Below are positions 47,538-54,731 of a stretch of 64,000 nt of DNA, piece after piece. Both the position numbers and the translations under genes were made by a program. The notes beneath the pieces are model-generated. The model searched no databases. It had not been told where the DNA came from and saw only the letters and a list, made by a program, of their open reading frames with translations. The stretch's first letter is position 1. Each line of letters begins with the position of its first letter. Source of the stretch: Conexibacter woesei DSM 14684 (GTDB lineage: Bacteria; Actinomycetota; Thermoleophilia; Solirubrobacterales; Solirubrobacteraceae); contig NC_013739.1 in NCBI RefSeq assembly GCF_000025265.1, positions 6,124,001 through 6,188,000 on the forward strand, read 5' to 3'.

Positions 47538-47756
47538 TCAGACGATGCGAACCGTCTCGTCCTCGACCGCGACGACGTCGCCGCGATGCAGCTGACGTCC
47601 GCGGCGCTGCTCGGTCTCGCCGTTGACCGTGACGAGCCCGTCCTCGAGCAGGATCTTGGCGTCGGCGCCGACCTCGACGAGGTCGGCCAGCTTGAGCAGC
47701 TGGCCGAGCCGGATCATCTCGCCGCGGATCGGGATCTCTCGCACCGGAGCGGTCAT
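47538..47756 (-). CDS. S4-domain RNA-binding protein
   Basis: A 72-residue protein consisting almost only of an S4 domain (IRLGQLLKLADLVEVGADAKILLEDGLVTVNGE), like YbcJ/YaaA. These small proteins bind structured RNA and are linked to ribosome assembly or replication regulation. It lies 115 bases upstream of rpsD on the same strand. Confidence 0.9.
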   Translation of the reverse strand: MTAPVREIPIRGEMIRLGQLLKLADLVEVGADAKILLEDGLVTVNGETEQRRGRQLHRGDVVAVEDETVRIV

Positions 47757-47771
47757 CCCGGAGTGCGGCGC

Positions 47772-48350
47772 CTAGGCCGCGGCGTCGCCGGCGGACGCGT
47801 CGCCCCCGGCGGGCGCGGCCTCGTCCCACTCCGCGTCGCTCGCGCTCTCCTTGCGCGGCGCGCCCGCGGCCGGGCCCGAGATCGTCAGCGGCTGACGCGA
47901 GGCGAGCTTGACGCCGCCGGCCTCGTCGGCGAGCACACCCTCGCGCTTCAGCTTCGAGACGGTCGTCGCGACGGTCGGCTTGGCGATCTTCGTGACCGAC
48001 GCGATCTCGGCGACGGAGACGCCGGGGCGCTCCTCGACGAGCTTCAGGATCGCGTCGCGGTTGGCGCCGCGAGGAGCGCGGTCGCCGTCGGCCGGCGGCG
48101 TCGCGGCGGCCGTGCCGGCAGTCGCTCTCGCGCGCCGTCTGCGCGCGGGCGCGGCGCTGCCGCCGCCGTTGCGCGCCGGTCTGCGCTGCGGCGCGGGCCT
48201 CGCGGCCGCCGGCGGCCGCGGCAACTCCGAGCGCGCCAGCAGCGCCGCCTTCGCCGCCTCCAGCTGCTCGATCTCCTCCACGAGCGGCCGCAGCTCCGCC
48301 AGCCGTGCCTCTATCTCCTGCTTCAGGCGGGGCAGCAGCAACTCGGTCAT
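47772..48350 (-). CDS. Winged-helix protein with N-terminal coiled coil
   Basis: A 192-residue protein: an N-terminal coiled coil (LKQEIEARLAELRPLVEEIE), a basic Ala/Arg/Pro linker and a winged-helix domain (ANRDAILKLVEERPGVSVAEIASVTKIAKPTVATTVSKL), then an acidic tail. It is probably a DNA-binding regulator or nucleoid-associated factor. It starts after GGAGG and is likely first in the S4/rpsD unit. Confidence 0.75.
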   Translation of the reverse strand: MTELLLPRLKQEIEARLAELRPLVEEIEQLEAAKAALLARSELPRPPAAARPAPQRRPARNGGGSAAPARRRRARATAGTAAATPPADGDRAPRGANRDAILKLVEERPGVSVAEIASVTKIAKPTVATTVSKLKREGVLADEAGGVKLASRQPLTISGPAAGAPRKESASDAEWDEAAPAGGDASAGDAAA

Positions 48351-48433
48351 CTGGGGGAAACCTCCGGCGGCAGTGAACGACAGACGCGCCCCATGCTAGG
48401 CGACCTCCCGGCCGGGAGCATCACCGGTCGCCG

Positions 48434-49102
48434 TCACTCGGACAGCAGCGTGCGCATGTCCTTCGCCAGATCCGCCGGTTCGAACGACGTGCCGGCGTCG
48501 ACCTTCGCCGCAAGCCGGCCGCGCGCGTCGATCAGCCACACGACGGCGGTGTGGGCGCTCTCGGGATCGCCGGCGATCTGCGGCGCGGCATAGAACGCTC
48601 TCCAGACCGGCGAGAGCTCATCCTCGGAGCCGATCAGATAGTGGAAGTTCTGCGGCTGGCGCTGGCGTCTGAGCCACGTCCGCGCCGCCTCGGCGGTGTC
48701 GCCGCGCGGGTCGACGCTGACCGCCAGCACCGCCACTCTCTCCGCCTGCCCGCCCATCTGCTCCAGCGCCTCGCGGATCTCCTGGCCGATCAGCGGGCAG
48801 ACGTCGGGACAGTTCACGAACAGGAACGTGACCATGTACGGCGTGCCTCTCAGCGACGCCGTGTCGAACGGCTCGCCGCTACGCGCGTCGGTCAGCCTGA
48901 TCGCGGGCGCAGGTCTCTCCGCCAGCACCGGCGGAAGCGTGCCGGCCGCGGCGAAGCGGCTCGACGGCGTGCTCGGCGGCGGCCCGCCGCTGCCGTCGTC
49001 GTCACCGCCCGACGACGAGCCGCAGCCGACCAGCGCGACGAGCGCGAGCAGCAGCAGGGCGAGCGGCGCGAGCGTGCGGCGGCCGAGCGGTTCCACGCTC
49101 AC
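48434..49102 (-). CDS. SCO1/SenC copper chaperone lipoprotein
   Basis: A 222-residue lipoprotein (lipobox ending VGC27) with a thioredoxin-like Sco domain. Copper ligands are Cys98 and Cys102 in NCPDVCP and His184 in SAHTAVVWL. Sco proteins deliver copper to the CuA site of cytochrome oxidase. The GTG start overlaps the membrane-protein stop as GTGA, linking it to the VKOR/DsbA unit upstream. Confidence 0.94.
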   Translation of the reverse strand: MSVEPLGRRTLAPLALLLLALVALVGCGSSSGGDDDGSGGPPPSTPSSRFAAAGTLPPVLAERPAPAIRLTDARSGEPFDTASLRGTPYMVTFLFVNCPDVCPLIGQEIREALEQMGGQAERVAVLAVSVDPRGDTAEAARTWLRRQRQPQNFHYLIGSEDELSPVWRAFYAAPQIAGDPESAHTAVVWLIDARGRLAAKVDAGTSFEPADLAKDMRTLLSE

Positions 49103-50529
49103 GTCGAGACCGCCGACAGCAGCCACAGGCCCAGGCAGGTGAAGCCGACCATCACGACGAGCATCCAGTACTGGGAGCGGACCGCCTCACGCGCATCACG
49201 GTAGATCACCAGCGCGCGGTCGTGCGCGAGCGTCAGGCCGGCGACGTGGCCCGCGACGAGCGCCGCGACCTGGACGTACCAGATCGCCGACGCCGACAGG
49301 AGCGTGTAGTCGACCGTCGAGTTGGCGGTGCCGAACAGGTTCGAGCCGTCGCCGAGCGGGTCGGAGACGAGGTAGGAGAGCGCCTGCCCCTGGAAGACGA
49401 GCAGCGAGAAGTAGTGCGCGAGCAGGTAGCCGAACGCGATCGGCACGAGCGTGTGGACGAAGCGCTGCGCCAGCTCGCCGGTCGTGTGGTCGCCGCCGAC
49501 CGTCTGCATCCCCATCACACCCAGCCGGTAGAAGCCGCCGACGAGCAGGATCACCGCCACCAGGCCGATCGTCCCGGTCACCTCGTTCGCCGCGGTGACG
49601 CCGAGGCCGAGGTCGCCGAAGAGCTCCTGCAACGGGTCGGCGATGCTCGTCCACAGCTCGCCGTTCGAGGCGCCGTCGAACGTCGTCGTGCCGATCATCA
49701 CCGCCAGCAGCGCGATCGTCCCCGGAACCGCGCCGTCGAGCTGCGCGAGCCCGGACAGCGGCCGCCGCGTGAAGATCGCGCCGTCTCTCAGCTCCAGCGG
49801 CGCGATCCGGCCGAACTGCTCGAACAGGACGCCGAACGCGTCGCCGCGTGTGCGCCAGCGCTCGATCCCGAAGAGCCCCATCCCGGCGAGCTGGACGAGC
49901 GCGTACAGGAGCGTGATCAGCGCCAGCGTCGAGGGCACGTCGCGGTCGACGTAGACCAGCTCCAGCCACGCGAAGCCGGCGACGCCGATCACCGCCGGCC
50001 AGCGGCCGAGCCGCTCCGGGTAGGTCAGCGGGGCACGCAGCGCCTCGCCGCCGCGCAACCGCGTCGCGACCGCCGCGACGCCGCGGGCGAGCGCGTGCCA
50101 CGGGCTCAGCACCCGCCAGACGTCGCCGAGGAAGATCGAGACGACCGGCACGCCGACCCACACGACGACGTAGATCGCGGTCGGCGCGAGGTTGGCGGTC
50201 GGCACCGACGTGCCGGCGAAGCCGGCGTAGAGCACGATCGCGAAGACGGCGATCGAGACCGCGCCCGCGAGCGCGCGCAGCACGAGCGGGACGGCGACGC
50301 GGCGACGTGCCGGCGCGTGCTCCAGCCGCGGCTGCGGCCACAGCAGGCTCAGCGCCGCGAACGACACGATCAGGACGACGGCCGCGACCCACGCGAACAG
50401 CCACTGCGGGATCGGCAGGTCCGTGCGCCCGACGAGGCCGTGCGCCTGCGCGCTCGCCGGCAGCGCCGCCCAGATCAGGAGCAGCGCCGCGGCGAGGAAC
50501 AGACAGGCCCGCGCACGCCGCGCGGGCAT
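49099..50529 (-). CDS. Polytopic membrane protein of the copper/oxidase region
   Basis: A 476-residue protein with a signal-like N-terminus (ending SAQAHG) and about ten to twelve hydrophobic helices, with conserved-looking WRVLSPWHALARG and LTYPERLGRWPAV segments. Close relatives in actinobacteria are sometimes named 'fenitrothion hydrolase', which I regard as unproven. It overlaps the Sco gene and follows VKOR by four bases, suggesting a role in oxidase or copper assembly. Confidence 0.75.
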   Translation of the reverse strand: MPARRARACLFLAAALLLIWAALPASAQAHGLVGRTDLPIPQWLFAWVAAVVLIVSFAALSLLWPQPRLEHAPARRRVAVPLVLRALAGAVSIAVFAIVLYAGFAGTSVPTANLAPTAIYVVVWVGVPVVSIFLGDVWRVLSPWHALARGVAAVATRLRGGEALRAPLTYPERLGRWPAVIGVAGFAWLELVYVDRDVPSTLALITLLYALVQLAGMGLFGIERWRTRGDAFGVLFEQFGRIAPLELRDGAIFTRRPLSGLAQLDGAVPGTIALLAVMIGTTTFDGASNGELWTSIADPLQELFGDLGLGVTAANEVTGTIGLVAVILLVGGFYRLGVMGMQTVGGDHTTGELAQRFVHTLVPIAFGYLLAHYFSLLVFQGQALSYLVSDPLGDGSNLFGTANSTVDYTLLSASAIWYVQVAALVAGHVAGLTLAHDRALVIYRDAREAVRSQYWMLVVMVGFTCLGLWLLSAVST

Positions 50530-50533
50530 GCGA

Positions 50534-50989
50534 TCAGACAGCTTCGTGCTCCGGATCCGACGTCACGGACGGAGCGTACGACGAATCGTCGAACCGCAGC
50601 ACGCGGATCGTCGCGACGATCGCGATCAGCGTCATCACGACGGCGCTGCCGACGCACCACTGGCAGATCGCCTCGATCGTGAATATCTCGCGATACGTCA
50701 GGTACATCGAGAACGCGAAGCCGATGTAGGCCATGCCGGCCGTCGCGACCTTCGCCAGCTCGTTCTTCACGAACAGCGAGGCCAGGATCCCGACGTAGCC
50801 GACGAGGCCGAGGTACGGAACGGGCACTCCAGCGAGCTTCGCCCACTCCGAGCTCTGCACTCTCTCGCAACCGCCGGTCGAGCACGCTGGATCGAAGCCG
50901 CGGTAGTGGATGTAGCTGAGATAGCCGGCGATGCCGATCCCGATCACGCTCAGGACCAGCAGCGTGCGCTGAAGTGCCCGGTCGGTCAT
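50534..50989 (-). CDS. Vitamin K epoxide reductase (VKOR) family protein
   Basis: A 151-residue four-helix membrane protein with the VKOR redox cysteines Cys36 and Cys41 (ACSTGGC, a slightly widened loop pair) and the active-site CQWC (109-112). In actinobacteria VKOR reoxidises DsbA and passes electrons to quinone. It starts four bases after the DsbA gene. Confidence 0.93.
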   Translation of the reverse strand: MTDRALQRTLLVLSVIGIGIAGYLSYIHYRGFDPACSTGGCERVQSSEWAKLAGVPVPYLGLVGYVGILASLFVKNELAKVATAGMAYIGFAFSMYLTYREIFTIEAICQWCVGSAVVMTLIAIVATIRVLRFDDSSYAPSVTSDPEHEAV

Positions 50990-50993
50990 CCGC

Positions 50994-51806
50994 TCATCTC
51001 GCGTTTCTCTCGATGACCGGGTCGATTCTCTCCTTGAAGGCGTCGGCGCTGAGCTGCTCCACCTCAAGCGGCTCGAGCGTTCCGCCGGTCGGCCCGATCA
51101 GGAAGGACGGGGTCGACAGCTGCGGGAACGCCGCCGTCGCCTCCTCCTGGGCGTCGGTCAGGAGTCTCTGGACTCTCGCCGTGCCACGGTCGTCCATCGC
51201 TCTCTGCACGTCGACACCCGGAATCGCGCCGGCCGTTCTCGTGAGGAACTCGTCGGTCACGTAGCCCGAGTTCTCCTCGCCCTGGTTGGCGTAGAAGATG
51301 TCGATGAACTCGTACAGTCTGTTCTGCAGCCCGACGGCCTCGGCCATCTGCGCGCCGCGCGTCGAGTCGGTGCCGAGGAAGGCGAGGTTGCGGAACTCCA
51401 GCTTCACTCTGCCGGTCTTGACGTAGTCGTTGACGATCGACGGCAGCACCTGCAGCGAGAAGTCGCGGCAATACGGGCACTGGAGGTCGGCGAACTCGAC
51501 CAGCGTGACCGGCGCTCTCGGGTCGCCGAGCGACGTGCCTCTCTGCTCGATCCCGCTGAACAGCGCGATCGCGTCTCTCTGACCGGCGACCGACTCGCCG
51601 GCTCTCTTCGCCGGCGTCTTGTCGTCGCCGCCACCGGTCGCGATCACGATCACGATGATGATCGCCGCCGCGAGTGCGAGGGCGCCGCCGAGCTGGAACA
51701 GGCGCGTGCGCTGTCTGGCGCGGGCGGCTTCGGCGCGTTCGCGCTCCTGCCGTTCCGTTCGCGCCGCAGCGCGGCGCTCTCTTCTCGTTCCGCTGGTGTC
51801 CGCCAT
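50994..51806 (-). CDS. Membrane-anchored DsbA-family thioredoxin
   Basis: A 270-residue protein with a basic cytoplasmic N-terminus, one membrane helix (about 38-57) and a DsbA-like domain with CPYC at 110-113 and cis-Pro loop STPSFLIG. It should introduce disulfides into exported proteins and be recycled by the VKOR that follows. The exported part uses AGA for most arginines; the last three Arg codons are all AGA. Confidence 0.92.
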   Translation of the reverse strand: MADTSGTRRERRAAARTERQERERAEAARARQRTRLFQLGGALALAAAIIIVIVIATGGGDDKTPAKRAGESVAGQRDAIALFSGIEQRGTSLGDPRAPVTLVEFADLQCPYCRDFSLQVLPSIVNDYVKTGRVKLEFRNLAFLGTDSTRGAQMAEAVGLQNRLYEFIDIFYANQGEENSGYVTDEFLTRTAGAIPGVDVQRAMDDRGTARVQRLLTDAQEEATAAFPQLSTPSFLIGPTGGTLEPLEVEQLSADAFKERIDPVIERNAR

Positions 51807-51888
51807 CGCGTCGTTCCTCGATCTCCTGTTCGATGCACACGGGGCGAGACTGCCCCGCCCCCAACTGCTCTGACTCGCCGACCTTCAC

Positions 51889-51915
51889 CCCGTGGCCGCG
51901 AATTGCGGCCACGGG
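51889..51915. terminator. Terminator-like hairpin after the copper operon
   Basis: CCCGTGGCCGC-GAATT-GCGGCCACGGG is a perfect 11-bp stem with a 5-base loop. It lies 60 bases downstream of the YcnI-CopC stop and about 80 bases upstream of the DsbA gene. It likely separates the two leftward units, although no T-tract follows. Confidence 0.6.
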
Positions 51916-51975
51916 CGATGGTAACGGGAGCGCATCATCGCGGGGCGACCTTAGGTTCCGCTCAATGCGGCGCGC

Positions 51976-52809
51976 CTACTTCACACGGAAGCTCCACGAG
52001 CCGGTCTGGACGTGGCCGTCGGAGACGACCGCGCGCCAACGGGCGGTGTAGCCGCCCGCCGCCAGCTGACGCGCGAACGACGCCGTCACGCTCGCGCCGG
52101 CCGGCCCGCTGCGGGCCGGCGCGACGCGGGTCGAGCCGCGGTAGACGTCGAGCTTGCCGGTCACGAGCCGCTGCGAGAAGGTGATCGCGACGCGCTTGAC
52201 GTTGCGCGCGGTCGTGCCCGGCGCGGGGGTGCGCGACGCGATGCCGGCGTGCGCGGTCTGCGCCTGCGGACGCGTGCTCGCGCCGTGCGCCCGCTCGGCT
52301 GCGGTGAGCCTCACGGTCGGCGCCGGCTTGTCGGCGTCAGGTCTGCCGGTCCAGCGCACGACGGTGCCGTTCGAGTAGGTCTGCAGCGCGCCGAACGTCA
52401 GCGTGTCGCCGGCTCTGCCCGGAACCTTCACCGAGATGCGGAAGTCGCGGAACTGCCCCGGCGCGATCCGGCCGAGGCCTCTGCGCGTGCCGGTCCAGGT
52501 GATCGACGCGACCTCCCGGTCGACCGGCCCGTACGCCGTCTGCAGCGGTCTCGCGAGTCTGCGCGTGACGAGCTTCGCCTTCCAGCCGGCCTGCGCCTCG
52601 TACGAGGCCGACGCGAAGCCGGCGGGGAACTGCAGCTGGACCTTCGTCGTCGCCGCCTTGTCGTCCTCGTTCGGGACGCGCACGGACAGCACCTGGTAGC
52701 TGTCGGCGGGAATGCTCTTGGGGTTCAGCGTGACATGCGCCTGCGCGGCGCTCGGCAGCGCGAGTGCGGCGGTCGCGGCGGATGCCGCGAGCAGGGTGCG
52801 GGTTCGCAT
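51976..52809 (-). CDS. YcnI (DUF1775)-CopC fusion, secreted copper protein
   Basis: A 277-residue exported protein with two metal-binding modules. The YcnI/DUF1775 domain (about 25-165) begins with His25 right after the signal peptide (AQAHVTLNP), the known copper-binding position. A linker then leads to a CopC-like domain (about 183-277; THAxIASRTPAPG-like start and VSDGHVQTGSWSF end). YcnI and CopC are normally separate proteins. It is the last gene of the copper operon. Confidence 0.88.
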   Translation of the reverse strand: MRTRTLLAASAATAALALPSAAQAHVTLNPKSIPADSYQVLSVRVPNEDDKAATTKVQLQFPAGFASASYEAQAGWKAKLVTRRLARPLQTAYGPVDREVASITWTGTRRGLGRIAPGQFRDFRISVKVPGRAGDTLTFGALQTYSNGTVVRWTGRPDADKPAPTVRLTAAERAHGASTRPQAQTAHAGIASRTPAPGTTARNVKRVAITFSQRLVTGKLDVYRGSTRVAPARSGPAGASVTASFARQLAAGGYTARWRAVVSDGHVQTGSWSFRVK

Positions 52810-53089
52810 GGAGATGTGCTCCTCGGTGTCTGGGTGAACGGAATCGGGACCGGCCGCCGTGCGGCGGCGCCCGTCCGGCCAGACGTGCGGCGACGAGCCG
52901 TCCGCCGCGCGGCGGGGTCGTGCGCCGCGCGTGCGCGCAGCCGCGGCGCCGCGCCGGGCGCGGGAGGCGCCGAGCGCGCACGAGTACCGCGGTCAGGGTC
53001 CGCTCGCCGAGGTACCGGCCGCGCAGCAGCGCCGCTGCGATCAGCAGCGCGGGCGCGAGATACAGCAGGCCGGCGAGCGTCGTCGTCAT
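52337..53089 (-). CDS. Small membrane protein ORF, coupled start but no early stop
   Basis: The ATG at 53089 overlaps the YcnI stop as ATGA, and the first residues form a membrane helix (LLYLAPALLIAAALL) with GRYLGERTLTAVL and later RLVAARLAGRAPP. I recall similar short proteins of about 80 residues in actinobacterial copper clusters that end near AGRAPP. Here the frame stays open for 250 codons, overlapping 473 bases of the YcnI-CopC gene. The N-terminal 80 residues look real; the rest may be non-functional readthrough or reflect loss of a stop. Confidence 0.5.
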   Translation of the reverse strand: MTTTLAGLLYLAPALLIAAALLRGRYLGERTLTAVLVRARRLPRPARRRGCAHARRTTPPRGGRLVAARLAGRAPPHGGRSRFRSPRHRGAHLHANPHPARGIRRDRRTRAAERRAGACHAEPQEHSRRQLPGAVRARPERGRQGGDDEGPAAVPRRLRVGLVRGAGRLEGEARHAQTRETAADGVRAGRPGGRVDHLDRHAQRPRPDRAGAVPRLPHLGEGSGQSRRHADVRRAADLLERHRRALDRQT

Positions 53090-53883
53090 GCGCTCGGCGT
53101 GCCCACTCCGCGGTTGCGGCGGAGCGAGAGCGCGAGCGCGGCGCCGCCGAGCAGCAGGCCCGCGAGCCCGGCGGCGAGGCCGGCGATCGCCAGGCCCTTG
53201 CTGGCGCCGTCGTCGGACGCACGCTCGCCCGCGGCTGCCGCGCCGTCGCGCTCGCCGCCGGACGACGCGCCGCCCTCGGCCGCCTCGCCGCCCGCCGCCT
53301 CTCCGCCGCCGTCGCCCTCCGCGCCGTGGCCGGCGCCGGCGCCCTCGCCGGCACCGGCCGGGGCGACGACCTCGACCTGCGCGGCCGGCAGCTCGGCGTC
53401 GGGCGCGCCGATCCAGCGCACGACCTCGCCGCCGACGTACGTCTGCAACGCCTTGAACGTCAGCGTCGTGCCGACTCTCTCCGGGATCTGCACCGAGATC
53501 GGGAAGTCGGTGAAGGCGCCGGGCGGGATCCGCCCGCCGCTCCAGACGATCCGCGAGACCTGCTCGGAGATCGGCCCGTTCTCGGTCTCGATCGGGGTGC
53601 TCAGCCGCTCGCGGATCACGTCGACGTCCCAGCCCGGGACGGGCTCGAACGAGACGGACGTGAAGCCGGGCGGCAGCTTCAGGTCGACCTTCGCCGTGGC
53701 GGCGTCGTCGCGCTCGTTCGGGACGCGCACGTCGAGCACCGTGAAGGAGCCGGCGGGGGCGGTCTTCGGCACGACGCTGACGTGTGCCTGCGCGACGCCG
53801 GCCGATGCGAGCGCCGCGACGGCGGACGCGGCGACGGCGAGCGCCGCTGTGCGGGCCGCCGTGTGGGCGAAGCGGAGTCTCAT
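53086..53883 (-). CDS. YcnI-like (DUF1775) copper-binding membrane protein
   Basis: A 265-residue exported protein with a signal peptide, the YcnI domain starting at His34 (AQAHVSVVPKTAPAGS), a Gly/Ala/Glu-rich linker and a C-terminal membrane anchor. YcnI binds Cu(II) through the N-terminal His and a Trp. It overlaps CtaG and the small ORF, so it is central to the operon. Confidence 0.92.
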   Translation of the reverse strand: MRLRFAHTAARTAALAVAASAVAALASAGVAQAHVSVVPKTAPAGSFTVLDVRVPNERDDAATAKVDLKLPPGFTSVSFEPVPGWDVDVIRERLSTPIETENGPISEQVSRIVWSGGRIPPGAFTDFPISVQIPERVGTTLTFKALQTYVGGEVVRWIGAPDAELPAAQVEVVAPAGAGEGAGAGHGAEGDGGGEAAGGEAAEGGASSGGERDGAAAAGERASDDGASKGLAIAGLAAGLAGLLLGGAALALSLRRNRGVGTPSA

Positions 53884-54731
53884 GTCGTTCCTCTCGTGCG
53901 CGGGAGCAGGGCGTCGGTGCGCTCGGCGAGCCGCGCGTCGCGGCCGAGCAGGTCGATGAAGACGACGGCGAGCGCGATGCCGAAGATCAGGAACTCGGCG
54001 AGGCACATCGCCGCGCCCGCGATCTGCTGGTCGCGCAGCGGGTCGATGCCGTACGCCCGCGGCGCGTCGACGTAGCGCGGGTAGAGCGTCGTCGACAGCC
54101 ACGTCAGCGGCAGGCAGACGGCGGCGGAGACGAGCCGCGTGAAGCCGAGGTAGCCGAGCCGGATCGGGTGCGGCTTGCGCCGCTCGCTCGGCAGCGGGTC
54201 GACGATCAGCCACCAGACGGCGAGGCCGGCGTAGAACAGCGTCGCGTGCTGGAGCGCGTGCAGCGCCGGGCTCGCGGCGGCGGCGTCGAAGACGGCCGGC
54301 AGCGCCCACACCCACGTCGCGATCGCCCACACCGGCAGCGCGACCCACGGCCGCGTCGCGACGTGGATGAAGCGACCGAGCTTGCCGCCCGGCGCGATCC
54401 AGCGCAGCCCCGCCTTCGGCAGGCCGAGCGGCAGGATCGGCGCGCGCAGGCCGAGCACCAGCAGCGCCGGCGCGAGGTCGGCGATCGCGACGTGCTGGAG
54501 CATGTGCGCGGACAGCAGGTACTGCTCGCCGATCTCGTCCAGCGGCGACATCAGCGCGATCGCGAGCACGCCGAGCCCCGCCGCGTAGGGCAGCCAGTGC
54601 CCGACCCCCGGCGGCTTCGGCGCGACGCGGCACGCGCGTCTGTATGCGACCGCGTACGACCACGCGGCGATCGCGATCGCCGCCACGACGAGCGGGTCGA
54701 AGGTCCAGTCGGTCCAGCTGGGAGCGTTCAT
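53880..54731 (-). CDS. Cytochrome c oxidase assembly protein CtaG-like
   Basis: A 283-residue seven-helix protein of the caa3_CtaG family, with HMLQHVAIADLAPALLVLG and HALQHATLFYAGLAVWW motifs rich in His. It is thought to deliver copper to the CuB site of caa3-type oxidases. Start and stop overlap both neighbours as ATGA. Confidence 0.9.
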   Translation of the reverse strand: MNAPSWTDWTFDPLVVAAIAIAAWSYAVAYRRACRVAPKPPGVGHWLPYAAGLGVLAIALMSPLDEIGEQYLLSAHMLQHVAIADLAPALLVLGLRAPILPLGLPKAGLRWIAPGGKLGRFIHVATRPWVALPVWAIATWVWALPAVFDAAAASPALHALQHATLFYAGLAVWWLIVDPLPSERRKPHPIRLGYLGFTRLVSAAVCLPLTWLSTTLYPRYVDAPRAYGIDPLRDQQIAGAAMCLAEFLIFGIALAVVFIDLLGRDARLAERTDALLPRTRGTT

